Shown here: positions 51,021 through 59,459 of the stretch, one piece after another
How positions within the stretch are numbered: position 1 is the first letter of the stretch
How the letters are laid out: each line of letters opens with the position of its first letter
NCBI RefSeq assembly: GCF_021168455.1
Contig: NZ_JAJOZR010000001.1
Location: forward strand, 310,001-374,000
From: Ferranicluibacter quercicola
Lineage (GTDB): Bacteria > Pseudomonadota > Alphaproteobacteria > Rhizobiales > Rhizobiaceae
DNA: 64,000 nucleotides
Reading direction: 5' to 3'
The notes under the pieces: model-generated
What the model was told of the DNA's origin: nothing
Databases searched by the model: none
Seen by the model: the letters and a program-made list of their open reading frames with translations, nothing else
Translations under genes and position numbers: made by a program

Positions 51021-52301
51021 CTATCGGAAGACGGACGGTAGCCAGAGCGAGAGCGCGGGGATGTAGGTGACCAGCAGCAACACCGCGATACTTGCGCCGA
51101 AGAACGGCCAGATCGTTTTCATCGCCTCCCGGATCGAGATGCCGCCCACGGCGCAGCCGACGAAGAGGACCGTGCCGACCGGCGGCGTGTTCAGCCCGAT
51201 CCCGGCATTGAGGATCATCACCACGCCGAAATGGACCGGATCGACACCGAATGCCTTGACGACGGGCAACAGAACCGGCGTTGCGATGATCACCATCGGC
51301 GCCATGTCCATGAAGGTGCCGAGCAGCAGCAGAATGATGTTGATGACGAGGAGAACGATCAGCGGATTGTCGGAAATGGCGCTGATCGCCGCGATCATCA
51401 AAGTCTGCACCTGCAGGAAAGCCATCAGCCAGCCGAACGCCGCCGCCGTGCCGATGACGAGCAGGACCATGGAGGTCGTGCGGGCCGCCCCAAGCACCGC
51501 CTCCACGAAGCCGGACCAGTCGAGTTCGCGATAGACGAGGGTGGCGACGAGGAAGGCATAGAGCACCGCGATGCAGGAGCTTTCCGTGGCCGTGAAGATG
51601 CCGGACCGGACGCCGCCGAAGATGATGCCGATCAGGAGCAGGCCGGGAAACGATGCCAGCAGGTAGTAGCCGACCTTCGAGAAACCGGGGAAGGGTTCCG
51701 CGGGATAGCCGCGCCTGCGGGCGACGATATAGGCCGTGATCATCAGGGCGCCGGCCAGCATGAAGCCGGGAACGATGCCGGCGGTGAAGAGATCGGCGAC
51801 CGAAACATTCCCGCCGGCGGCGATCGAATAGAGGATCATATTGTGCGAGGGTGGGATCAGAAGTGCGATGATCGCGGCGTTGACCGTAACGTTGACGGCA
51901 TAGCCCCGGTCATAGCCGCGCGCGGCCATCTGCGGGATCATCAGCCCGCCGACGGCCGAGGCATCGGCGACGGCCGAGCCGGAGATGCCGCCGAAAAGGG
52001 TCGATGCAACGATATTGACCTGCCCCAGACCGCCCTTGAGGTGACCAACGAGGCCGGCGGCAAAGCGGATCAGCCGGGTGGCGATGCCGCCCCGCACCAT
52101 GAGGTCGCCGGCAAAGATGAAGAACGGAATCGCCATCATGGCAAAGACGTTCATGCCGGAGTTCATCTGCTGGAACACGACGATCGGCGGCAGGCCCATA
52201 TAGAGCACGGTGGCGACCGACGCGATGCCGAGGCAGAAGGCGATCGGCATACCGATGAACATCAGCGTGGTGAACGTGCCGAAAAGGATGGTGTAAGCCA
52301 T
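51021..52301 (-). CDS. gaaM: TRAP transporter large membrane subunit (DctM)
   Basis: A 426-residue protein with about 12 predicted transmembrane segments, starting MAYTILFGTFTTLMFIGMPIAF. GISGSAVADASAVGGLMIPQM is the DctM signature. It is the sodium-coupled transport subunit. It starts where the small subunit stops (shared A in TAATG). The neighbours (uronate dehydrogenase, galactarolactone enzymes) point to galacturonate, as for GaaPQM of Agrobacterium. Confidence 0.9.
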   Translation of the reverse strand: MAYTILFGTFTTLMFIGMPIAFCLGIASVATVLYMGLPPIVVFQQMNSGMNVFAMMAIPFFIFAGDLMVRGGIATRLIRFAAGLVGHLKGGLGQVNIVASTLFGGISGSAVADASAVGGLMIPQMAARGYDRGYAVNVTVNAAIIALLIPPSHNMILYSIAAGGNVSVADLFTAGIVPGFMLAGALMITAYIVARRRGYPAEPFPGFSKVGYYLLASFPGLLLIGIIFGGVRSGIFTATESSCIAVLYAFLVATLVYRELDWSGFVEAVLGAARTTSMVLLVIGTAAAFGWLMAFLQVQTLMIAAISAISDNPLIVLLVINIILLLLGTFMDMAPMVIIATPVLLPVVKAFGVDPVHFGVVMILNAGIGLNTPPVGTVLFVGCAVGGISIREAMKTIWPFFGASIAVLLLVTYIPALSLWLPSVFR

Positions 52302-52822
52302 TACGCAATCTCCGTCAGCACGACGACGTCGGTGACTTCCTGGCCGAGGGACACATCGACGAAGCGTTCGGCTGCAAACAGCGCGATCAGCACGCCACCG
52401 ACGATCATGGGGATGAAATCGACGCCGCCCGGCCAGCCGAGCACCGGAATGCGTGCGCTCCACGTGCCGGCTGCCAGGAGGATGGCGTAATAGGTCATGG
52501 CGATGCCGAAGAGGGTGATGAGGCCGAGGCTGATCTGGTCCATCAGCCGCTGGACGGCAGGCGAGACCATGTGGTGCACGAGATCGAGACCGAGGTGCAC
52601 GCTTTCGCGAACGCCGACGGCGGCGCCGAGAAGAATGAACCAGGACATGAGATGCAGCGACAGCGGCTCCGACCAGCTCGGCGTATCGTTCAGCACATAG
52701 CGGCCGAACACCTGCCAGCCGATGATCAGCGTCATCGCGACGATCCCGAGGCCGGCGAGATAGAGCGCCGTCCGGTTGAGCACGGCCAGAATCGGCCGCA
52801 CGGTCGACATGAAATGCCGCAT
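52301..52822 (-). CDS. gaaQ: TRAP transporter small membrane subunit (DctQ)
   Basis: A 173-residue protein with four transmembrane helices, typical of DctQ: TLIIGWQVFGRYVLNDTPSW is the hallmark, followed by RESVHLGLDLVHHMV. It may start at the second Met (52810). It overlaps gaaM by one base and follows gaaP after 85 bases that hold a hairpin. Confidence 0.9.
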   Translation of the reverse strand: MRHFMSTVRPILAVLNRTALYLAGLGIVAMTLIIGWQVFGRYVLNDTPSWSEPLSLHLMSWFILLGAAVGVRESVHLGLDLVHHMVSPAVQRLMDQISLGLITLFGIAMTYYAILLAAGTWSARIPVLGWPGGVDFIPMIVGGVLIALFAAERFVDVSLGQEVTDVVVLTEIA

Positions 52823-52872
52823 TGCAGAGTCCTCCCAAAGAGCCGGTGAAATGCCCGCGCCGGCACGTGCGA

Positions 52873-52897
52873 CGGCAGGCCCGAGACGGGCCTGCCG
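52873..52897 (-). other. Intergenic hairpin between gaaP and gaaQ
   Basis: CGGCAGGCCCG and CGGGCCTGCCG form a perfect 11-base-pair stem around AGA, ten bases after the gaaP stop codon. No T run. It is the strongest of the four hairpins found after binding-protein genes. Confidence 0.6.
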
Positions 52898-52907
52898 GAT
52901 GCGGATG

Positions 52908-53882
52908 TTACTGAACGGCCTGAACGCGCTCGAGCAGGTCCTTCATGGCGGGGTCCGTGACGAAGCGGTCATAGACAGGCTTCATCGCGTCGGCGAAGGG
53001 CTTTTTGTCGACCTTGATGATGTTGTTGCCGGCCGCACGAACCTTCTCCTCGGACGCTTTTTCGCGCGCGGTCCAAAGCTCCCGCATCTTGCCGACGGAA
53101 TCCTTGGCGGCCTGCCGCAGCAGCGTTTGGTCTTCGGGCGTCAGCTTGTCCCAGGAGATCTTGGAAATGACGAGGATCTCCGGGTTCAGGGAATGCTCGG
53201 TCAGCGTATAGTTCTTCGCGACTTCGAAGTGGCGGGCGGACTCGTAGGAGGGCCAGTTGTTCTCGGCGCCATCCACGACGCCGGTTTCGAGCGACGAATA
53301 CACTTCACCCATTGGCATGGGCGTCGGGTTGGCGCCGAAGGCCTGCATCATGGCGATCCAGAGGTCGGACTGCTGGACGCGGATCTTCATGCCCTTGAGA
53401 TCGTCCAGCGTCTCGATCGGCTTCTTGGTCGTGTAGAAGGAGCGGGCGCCGCTGTCATAGAAGGCAAGACCGACGAGACCATGCGGCTCGAACGCCTTGA
53501 GCACCTCATCGCCGATCGGTCCATCCACCGTGTGGTGCATGTGCTCGGTGGAGCGGAACAGGAAGGGCAGGCCGAGAACCGTGGTTTCCGGCACGAGATT
53601 GTTGAACGGCGCGGCATTGACGCGGTTCATGTCGATGACGCCGAAGCGCGTCTGCTCGATCGTGTCCTTCTCGTTGCCGAGGACGGCATTGTTGGAGACC
53701 TCGATCTTGATCCGGCCGTTCGTCCGTTCCGAGAGCAACTGGCCCATATATTTGACCGCCTCGACGGTCGGATAGCCATCGGGATGAATATCCGCGGACC
53801 GCAGGGTGATCTCCTGCGCCTGCGCGGTCGATGCGGCGAGGGCAATGCCCAGCGCCATGATCAGCTTGCCTGCAATGTTCAT
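52908..53882 (-). CDS. gaaP: TRAP transporter substrate-binding protein (DctP)
   Basis: A 324-residue periplasmic protein with a signal peptide to about residue 22 (cleavage after AQA) and a mature start EITLRSADIHPDG. The conserved carboxylate-binding arginine is in DLKGMKIRVQQSDLW; VYSSLETGVVDGAENNWPSYES is the family signature. The start at 53882 (MNIAGKLIMALGIALA) is chosen for the signal peptide. Likely ligand galacturonate, by context. Confidence 0.92.
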   Translation of the reverse strand: MNIAGKLIMALGIALAASTAQAQEITLRSADIHPDGYPTVEAVKYMGQLLSERTNGRIKIEVSNNAVLGNEKDTIEQTRFGVIDMNRVNAAPFNNLVPETTVLGLPFLFRSTEHMHHTVDGPIGDEVLKAFEPHGLVGLAFYDSGARSFYTTKKPIETLDDLKGMKIRVQQSDLWIAMMQAFGANPTPMPMGEVYSSLETGVVDGAENNWPSYESARHFEVAKNYTLTEHSLNPEILVISKISWDKLTPEDQTLLRQAAKDSVGKMRELWTAREKASEEKVRAAGNNIIKVDKKPFADAMKPVYDRFVTDPAMKDLLERVQAVQ

Positions 53883-53932
53883 GTGTTTCCTCCACCTTTT
53901 CAAGAAATCCGGCTCTCCTCTGCCGGGTCGCG

Positions 53933-54820
53933 TCAGACTTTCTTTTCGGCCGCCTGCCATGCGGGAAGGCCGAACAGTTCCTCCGGATTGTCGACCAGCG
54001 CCTGACGGATGGCCGCTTCGTCGCCAATCCAGCCGAGAACCGTGTTCGCGAGAGCGATATCGTCGGGATAGGCGTCCTGAGTCTTCGCCAGATTGTGCGG
54101 CCAGTTGCTGCCCCAGACGATGCGATCCGGCGCATGCGCGGCGAGCACGCGCGAGAAGGCGGCGACATCGGCAAAGTCAGGTCCGCCGGAACGGGACGAC
54201 TCGTAGACGCCGGCGAATTTGAACCAGCACCGGCCGCCATCTATCAGCCCTCGCAGCGCCGTGATCTCGGCGCCATCCGGCGCGGCGCCGGCAAAGAACT
54301 TGCCGTGATGATCGAAGACCCAGCGCGATTTCAGCGCCTTCAGCCGATCGACATGATCGAGGATCCGGTTGCCGTCGAACTGGATGGCGACCATCCAGCC
54401 ACGGCTGGTGGCCTTGGCATCGACGGCTTCCAGCGCATCGAGGCCGACGGCGCCGCCCGGGAGATCCATGATGCGCACGCCGACGACGCCTGCGGCCGAA
54501 AGACGATCAAGCTCGCCTTCGCTCGTCTCGGCATCGATGACCGCGACGCCCCGGGCAATGTCGCCCATCTCGGTCAGGCAGGCGATGAGATTGCCGTTGT
54601 CGCGCTGGTGCGCATTGCCCTGGGTGATCATGACGCGGTCGATGCCGAGCCAGCGCATGAAGGCGCGATACTGATCGGCGTCGGGGAGGCTGCCCGCAGG
54701 GAGGTCGGGACCGCCCGGCTGCGCCGGATATCCCGGCAGATACATATGCATCTGCGAATCGACGGCGCCGGCGGGAAAGGCGATCCTCGGTGCTGGTCCG
54801 GAAAGCGGTCTGACGAGCAT
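53933..54820 (-). CDS. gli: D-galactarolactone isomerase (amidohydrolase superfamily)
   Basis: A 295-residue amidohydrolase-fold protein: GAVDSQMHMYLPGYP near residue 18, VFDHHGKFFA near residue 170 and RIVWGSNWPH near residue 235. In the Agrobacterium galacturonate route Gli turns galactaro-1,5-lactone into the 1,4-lactone. It lies between the binding protein and the cycloisomerase, in the order of that cluster. It shares one base with the upstream gene. Confidence 0.85.
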   Translation of the reverse strand: MLVRPLSGPAPRIAFPAGAVDSQMHMYLPGYPAQPGGPDLPAGSLPDADQYRAFMRWLGIDRVMITQGNAHQRDNGNLIACLTEMGDIARGVAVIDAETSEGELDRLSAAGVVGVRIMDLPGGAVGLDALEAVDAKATSRGWMVAIQFDGNRILDHVDRLKALKSRWVFDHHGKFFAGAAPDGAEITALRGLIDGGRCWFKFAGVYESSRSGGPDFADVAAFSRVLAAHAPDRIVWGSNWPHNLAKTQDAYPDDIALANTVLGWIGDEAAIRQALVDNPEELFGLPAWQAAEKKV

Positions 54821-55968
54821 TAGATGTCCTTTCCTGCGTCGGGCATGCGGTATTCGACGAGCGCATCGCGATCGATCTCGATACCGAGGCCCGGGCCATC
54901 CGGGATCGCGACGATACCGCCGACATGATCGATCGGTGTCTTCACCACGGCCTGGCGGAACGGGTTTTCGGTTCGGTCGAACTCCAGAATCGGCTCCACC
55001 GGGTTGACGCGCACCGGGCTCGGCACCATCGCCGCCATGAACTGCAGGGCCGCGGCGATATGCACGGCCGTTCCCCAGACATGCGGCACGACGCGCACGC
55101 CGTGAAGGGCTGCGAGATCGGCGATCCGTCGCGCTTCGGTAAAGCCGCCGGTGCCCGCCAGATCGGGCTGGAGGATATCGACGGCGCGGGTTTCGATGGG
55201 TTCGCGCATGCCCCAGCGGCTGTGCCAGGTCTCTCCGCCCGCAACCGGGATCGGCTGGCGATCGCGCACCTCGCGATAAGCGGCCAGTTGCTCGGGCACG
55301 ACAGGCTCCTCGAACCAGTCGATATCGAGTTCGGCTGCGGCCTTGCCGAAGCGGATGGCGTCCAGCGCGTCATAGCCGTGATTGGCATCGACCATGATGC
55401 GGAAATCCGGGCCGACGGCATCGCGCACGGCCCGCACGATCGCGAGATCCTCGGCAACGCCGAAGCCGATCTTGATCTTGCTGGCGTGAAAGCCCTCGCG
55501 CTGGTAGCGGGTGATATCGGCGACATTGTCGTCGAGACGGTTGACGCCGTCACGCTTGAAACTGCCGGTGGCATAGGCCTTGACGCTCTCGCGGAACCGA
55601 CCGCCGAGCAGGGTCGAGACGGGCACGCCGAAATGCTTGCCCTTGATATCCCAGAGCGCGATGTCGATGCCCGAAAGTGCCGTTATCGCCAGCCCGCGCT
55701 GGCCCTGATCGCGCAGGGCATTGTAGAGCACCGCCCAGATCTTTTCGGTCTCCAGCGGATCGGCGCCGATCAGCCATGGAGTATAGGCCTTGACCACGGC
55801 GGCGTTTGGCCGGGCCGGGCCGAGGCATTCGCCCCAGCCGACGAGGCCGTTGTCGCAGACCACCTCGACCAGGATATGCGCCCGCCGGTCGAAGCGCATG
55901 GACGCGCTTTCGAATGGCGTCGGCAGCCGGTATTCCAGCAGATGGGTGTGGACCGCCGCGATCTTCAT
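54820..55968 (-). CDS. gci: D-galactarolactone cycloisomerase (enolase superfamily)
   Basis: A 382-residue enzyme of the mandelate racemase/muconate lactonising group. The catalytic KxK is in HASKIKIGFG; metal ligands are in IMVDANHGYD, DIDWFEEPV and VAGGETWHSRWG; the catalytic His is in RVVPHVWGTAVHIA. It opens galactarolactone to 3-deoxy-2-keto-hexarate. Assigned as Gci from the pairing with gli, udh and the DHDPS-type gene. Confidence 0.86.
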   Translation of the reverse strand: MKIAAVHTHLLEYRLPTPFESASMRFDRRAHILVEVVCDNGLVGWGECLGPARPNAAVVKAYTPWLIGADPLETEKIWAVLYNALRDQGQRGLAITALSGIDIALWDIKGKHFGVPVSTLLGGRFRESVKAYATGSFKRDGVNRLDDNVADITRYQREGFHASKIKIGFGVAEDLAIVRAVRDAVGPDFRIMVDANHGYDALDAIRFGKAAAELDIDWFEEPVVPEQLAAYREVRDRQPIPVAGGETWHSRWGMREPIETRAVDILQPDLAGTGGFTEARRIADLAALHGVRVVPHVWGTAVHIAAALQFMAAMVPSPVRVNPVEPILEFDRTENPFRQAVVKTPIDHVGGIVAIPDGPGLGIEIDRDALVEYRMPDAGKDI

Positions 55969-55969
55969 C

Positions 55970-56875
55970 TCAACGCCTCCAGGGGTCGATCAGCCTGTCG
56001 AGAATGCCTTCTTCCTCTGCCGTCAGGTCCGAAAGCGGCGGACGAACGGGGCCGGCCGCGAAGCCCTGCAGCCGGACGCCCGCCTTGACGGCGGCGACGG
56101 CATAACCCTTCCGGCGACTACGGAGCGCCATGAACGGATAGAAGAAGTCCTTCAGGATGGTTTCGCAGCGGGAACGATCGCCGCCGCGCAGGGCGTCATA
56201 GAATTCCACGGCAAGCTTCGGCACGAAGTTGAAGACGGCCGAGGAATAGGTGGTGAAGCCCGCCGCTAGATAGGCTTCCGCAAACAGCTCCGCCGTCGGC
56301 ATGCCGCCGAGATAGGTCAGCCGGTCGCCCATGGTGGCGGAGATCTGGCGGATGAGGCCGATATCACCGGTGCCATCCTTGAAGCCGATCAGGTTGGGAC
56401 AGGCATCGCAGAGCTTCTGCAGCGTATCGACCTGTATGACCGAATTGTCGCGGTTGTAGACCATGACGCCGATGCCGACCGCCTGGCAGACGCGGCGGAC
56501 ATGCTCGAAGATGCCCTCTTGCGGCGCATCGATCAGGTAGTGGGGCAGCAGCAGGATGCCGTCGGCGCCTGCCTTTTCCGCGCTGCGCGCAATCTCGATC
56601 GCGATCTCCGTGCCATAGCCACAGCCGGATACGATGGCGGTCTTGCCGGCCGCTTCCTTGGCGGCGCGGATGATGTCGGGAATTTCGCGCGGCGCCAGCG
56701 AGAAGAACTCGCCGGTGCCCCCGGCCGCAAACAGAACGGGCGCCGGGAAACCGGCCAGCCACTCGACATGCCGGCGATAGCTCTCGGCCTCGAAAACGCC
56801 TTTCCCATCAAAATGGGTCACGGGAAATGACAACAGGCCGGCGCCAAGCGCGACCTTTACGTCTTGCGGGTTCAT
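55970..56875 (-). CDS. kdgD: 5-dehydro-4-deoxyglucarate dehydratase (DHDPS family)
   Basis: A 301-residue lyase of the dihydrodipicolinate synthase family. AGGTGEFFSLAPREIPDII is the substrate loop, the catalytic Tyr is in GVMVYNRDNSVI and the Schiff-base Lys in LIGFKDGTGDIG. It dehydrates and decarboxylates 5-keto-4-deoxy-glucarate to 2-oxoglutarate semialdehyde. First gene after the regulator, with its own promoter at 56910-56938. Confidence 0.9.
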   Translation of the reverse strand: MNPQDVKVALGAGLLSFPVTHFDGKGVFEAESYRRHVEWLAGFPAPVLFAAGGTGEFFSLAPREIPDIIRAAKEAAGKTAIVSGCGYGTEIAIEIARSAEKAGADGILLLPHYLIDAPQEGIFEHVRRVCQAVGIGVMVYNRDNSVIQVDTLQKLCDACPNLIGFKDGTGDIGLIRQISATMGDRLTYLGGMPTAELFAEAYLAAGFTTYSSAVFNFVPKLAVEFYDALRGGDRSRCETILKDFFYPFMALRSRRKGYAVAAVKAGVRLQGFAAGPVRPPLSDLTAEEEGILDRLIDPWRR

Positions 56876-56909
56876 CGGGATGTCCTCTTTGCCTCCTCCG
56901 GCAATCCGA

Positions 56910-56938
56910 GGTCTACAAGTTCATCAGACGGGTGTCAA
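56910..56938 (-). promoter_or_regulatory. Promoter of the kdgD operon
   Basis: TTGACA (56938-56933), 17 bases, TAGACC (56915-56910) on the minus strand. A GAACTT half-site overlaps the region before the -10 and also occurs at the udh promoter (AAGTTC on the plus strand), suggesting one regulator for both. Confidence 0.5.
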
Positions 56939-56945
56939 CAACCTG

Positions 56946-57680
56946 TCATACAGCTTTTCGGTTCTCGCGCAGCAGTGCCCGATACCGAGTCTGGCTGCCG
57001 CGCAGGTGTCGGCGCATGGCCTCGCGCGCACCGTCGTCGTCGCCATTGGAGATGGCGAACACGATGGCGCGATGCTCCTCGTCGATCAGCTTGAGATAGG
57101 CTGTGGGGTCGGTCTCCTCATCGCCCGTGCGCAAGGCCGCTCGCGGGATGACGTTGGCGCCGATCATCGAGAGGAAATCGCGGAACCGCGGATTGTTCGT
57201 CGCTTCCGCAATGGCGAGGTGCAGCGCGAAGTCCGCCTCCGAGCTCGATGTTCCCGCTTCAAGACAGGCGCGAACCGCATAATGCCGCTCGAGAATCACT
57301 TCCTCCTGCAGCGGAGAGCGCCGAAGCGCTGCAAGACCGGCGGATTCGACCTCGACGGCGGTCCGAAGCTCCAGAACCTCGATCATGGAGGAGACCCGCG
57401 CCGGGTCGATCGTCTGCAGCGAGAGGGCCGCCGGCACCATCGGTTGCGGCGGCTCCAGCACGAAGACGCCGGCGCCCTGGCGCGTGTCGACCAGCCGGTC
57501 GGCCCGCAGGCTGGCGATGGCCTCGCGCACCACCGTGCGGCTGACGCCATGCGATTTTCCCAGCTGTGCCTCGCTCGGAAGCTTGGTCCCCGGGGGAAAG
57601 CGACCGTCCACGATGGCCGTGCGCAAGCTTTCTCCGAGCCTTGCCGTCAAGGTGCCTCCCGTGGCGCGGGCCTTGTTCAT
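56946..57680 (-). CDS. gguR: GntR family (FadR/FCD) regulator of galacturonate genes
   Basis: A 244-residue regulator. The winged helix is at residues about 15-80 (GTKLPSEAQLGKSHGVSRTV, VREAIASLRADRLVDTRQGAG), followed by an FCD domain (ADFALHLAIAEATNNPRFRDFL) with metal-site residues. The start at 57680 (MNKARATGG) is used; the frame upstream runs on without a family match. Divergent from udh and upstream of kdgD, as the Agrobacterium regulator GguR is; the symbol rests on that context. Confidence 0.82.
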   Translation of the reverse strand: MNKARATGGTLTARLGESLRTAIVDGRFPPGTKLPSEAQLGKSHGVSRTVVREAIASLRADRLVDTRQGAGVFVLEPPQPMVPAALSLQTIDPARVSSMIEVLELRTAVEVESAGLAALRRSPLQEEVILERHYAVRACLEAGTSSSEADFALHLAIAEATNNPRFRDFLSMIGANVIPRAALRTGDEETDPTAYLKLIDEEHRAIVFAISNGDDDGAREAMRRHLRGSQTRYRALLRENRKAV

Positions 57681-57748
57681 TCTTTGCGTCTCCGACTGAT
57701 GTTCGATGCAGTATACGTGCATCCGCCGCCACTGATATAGCCGATCTG

Positions 57749-57776
57749 TTGACGCGATTCCAGCAGCCTGTATGAT
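57749..57776 (+). promoter_or_regulatory. Promoter of udh with overlapping candidate operator
   Basis: TTGACG (57749-57754), 16 bases, TATGAT (57771-57776). A partial palindrome TGT-N12-ACA (57769-57786) overlaps the -10. A second palindrome TGCAGTATACGTGCA lies at 57710-57724, in the regulator-gene leader. These are good places for GntR control. Confidence 0.55.
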
Positions 57777-57804
57777 AAGTTCGACAACAGAGGAGGAATT
57801 GCCG

Positions 57805-58602
57805 TTGAAACGACTGCTGGTAACGGGCGCTGCGGGCGGGCTGGGCCGCGCGATGCGCGAGCGACTGGGCAAGATGGCCGACATCGTCCGGTTGTCCGAC
57901 ATTGCCGATCTTGGCGACGCCGCGCCGAACGAGGAGCTGATGCCGTGCGATCTCGGCGATGCCGACGCCGTTATGGCGCTGGTCGACGGGTGCGATGGCA
58001 TCCTTCATCTCGGCGGCATCTCGGTCGAGGACACGTTTTCGAAGATCCTCAACGCCAATATCGCAGGCCTCTACAATCTTTACGAAGCCGCACAGGCGCA
58101 TGGCCAGCCGCGGATTCTCTTTGCGAGCTCCAATCATACGATCGGCTTCTACCGGCAGGACGAGCACATCGACGCGACGTCGCCGATGCGTCCTGATGGT
58201 CTCTATGGCGTTTCCAAGTGCTTCGGCGAAGCGCTGGCGCGGATGTATTACGAGAAGTTCGGGCAGGAGACGGCGTTGGTGCGCATCGGCAGCTGCTTTG
58301 AAAAGCCGCGCAACCACCGCATGCTCGCAACCTGGATGTCCTTCGACGATTTCGAAGCGCTCATCGGCCGGGTCTTTCATGCGCCCTTGCTCGGCTGCCC
58401 GATCATCTGGGGCGTTTCGGACAATGACTGCTCGTGGTGGGACAACAGCGCAGCCGCCTATCTCGGATGGCGACCCAAGGATAATGCCGAGATCTTCCGG
58501 GCCGAACTCGACGCCGCCATACCCGTGCCGCCGAAAGACGATCCCGCATCGCTTTACCAGGGCGGGCCTTTCGTGGCAGAGCCGATCCATAGGGATTGCT
58601 AG
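57805..58602 (+). CDS. udh: Uronate dehydrogenase
   Basis: A 265-residue SDR-type enzyme that oxidises galacturonate or glucuronate with NAD to the aldaro-1,5-lactone. It starts at TTG (57805), eight bases after AGGAGG, giving LKRLLVTGAAGGLGRAMRERL. The catalytic Tyr134 and Lys138 are in DGLYGVSKCFGE; HLGGISVEDTF and FASSNHTIGFY match the Agrobacterium enzyme closely, which has the same length as I recall. A GTG/ATG start 11 codons upstream lacks a ribosome site. Confidence 0.92.
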   Translation: MKRLLVTGAAGGLGRAMRERLGKMADIVRLSDIADLGDAAPNEELMPCDLGDADAVMALVDGCDGILHLGGISVEDTFSKILNANIAGLYNLYEAAQAHGQPRILFASSNHTIGFYRQDEHIDATSPMRPDGLYGVSKCFGEALARMYYEKFGQETALVRIGSCFEKPRNHRMLATWMSFDDFEALIGRVFHAPLLGCPIIWGVSDNDCSWWDNSAAAYLGWRPKDNAEIFRAELDAAIPVPPKDDPASLYQGGPFVAEPIHRDC

Positions 58603-58638
58603 GTCGATCCGAAACAGGGCAGCGTGAGGAGTGTGAGC

Positions 58639-59358
58639 ATGGACTTGGCAATTACTCTGGCGGAGGCTATCCGGAATGGCGGAAGCGTCGATATCGACGC
58701 CGTGTCGCAACCGGATCTGGTCGAGGCCTATGCGATCCAGTCCACGATTCTCGCTCGGCTGGGCATTGATCCCAAGGGATGCAAGCTTTCCCTGCGGAGC
58801 GACGGGGTGCTCCGCGCTCCGCTGTTGTCGGTGACCGAAGCGGCAAGCTTTTCCCATGAGCCCGGGCTGAAGCTCGAGGTCGAGATCGCGCTCGTTCTCG
58901 GCCGGGATCTGCCGCATCGCGCCGAGCCCTATGGCCGGCCGGAGATCCGGGACGCCGTCGCCGGCGTTCACATCGGCATCGAGTTCGTTCGCAGCCGCTA
59001 TGCGGGCGGCCCGCAGGGGCGCACCGCCCTGCTGGTTGCGGATCTCATGAGCAATGCCGGCTATCGCGTCGGGCCGGCACTCGAAGCATCTGTTCTCGAC
59101 GAAGGCCGGGCAGCGGACGATCTTCGCGTCACCGCTGGCAACCAGTCTCTCTTCGATGCGCCGGGTGTACATCCCGACGGCAATCCTCTGGCGGCACTTG
59201 TCGCCTACGCCAACGAGGCCGGTCGTCCAGACGGGACGTTGCGGCAGGGCATGGTGGTTACCACGGGCTCCCTCTGCGGAGGTCTCGGCATTCTCGCACC
59301 GGGGATCGTGACCATCGCGCTCGGGCAGACGACGTGGAGCCTGGAAGTCTTTGGGTAA
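58639..59358 (+). CDS. Fumarylacetoacetate hydrolase-fold hydratase/decarboxylase (MhpD-like)
   Basis: A 239-residue protein resembling 2-keto-4-pentenoate hydratase. It starts MDLAITLAEAIRNGGSVDID after GAGGAG (ATG at 58639). KLEVEIALVLGRDLP supplies the acidic metal ligands, GVHIGIEFVRSRY and VTTGSLCGGLGILAPG are family-typical. It is 36 bases after udh and probably co-transcribed. Its step in galacturonate breakdown is not clear, since Udh, Gli, Gci and KdgD already form a complete route. Confidence 0.82.
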   Translation: MDLAITLAEAIRNGGSVDIDAVSQPDLVEAYAIQSTILARLGIDPKGCKLSLRSDGVLRAPLLSVTEAASFSHEPGLKLEVEIALVLGRDLPHRAEPYGRPEIRDAVAGVHIGIEFVRSRYAGGPQGRTALLVADLMSNAGYRVGPALEASVLDEGRAADDLRVTAGNQSLFDAPGVHPDGNPLAALVAYANEAGRPDGTLRQGMVVTTGSLCGGLGILAPGIVTIALGQTTWSLEVFG

Positions 59359-59459
59359 GTCGTCCGAGATCTAAAAAATCCGGCGTCGATACGCTCTTTC
59401 GGGAATTGTCTTTTCTGCGAACATTCGATATCCCTGAGATAACCGGGGGTTGTTGAAAT

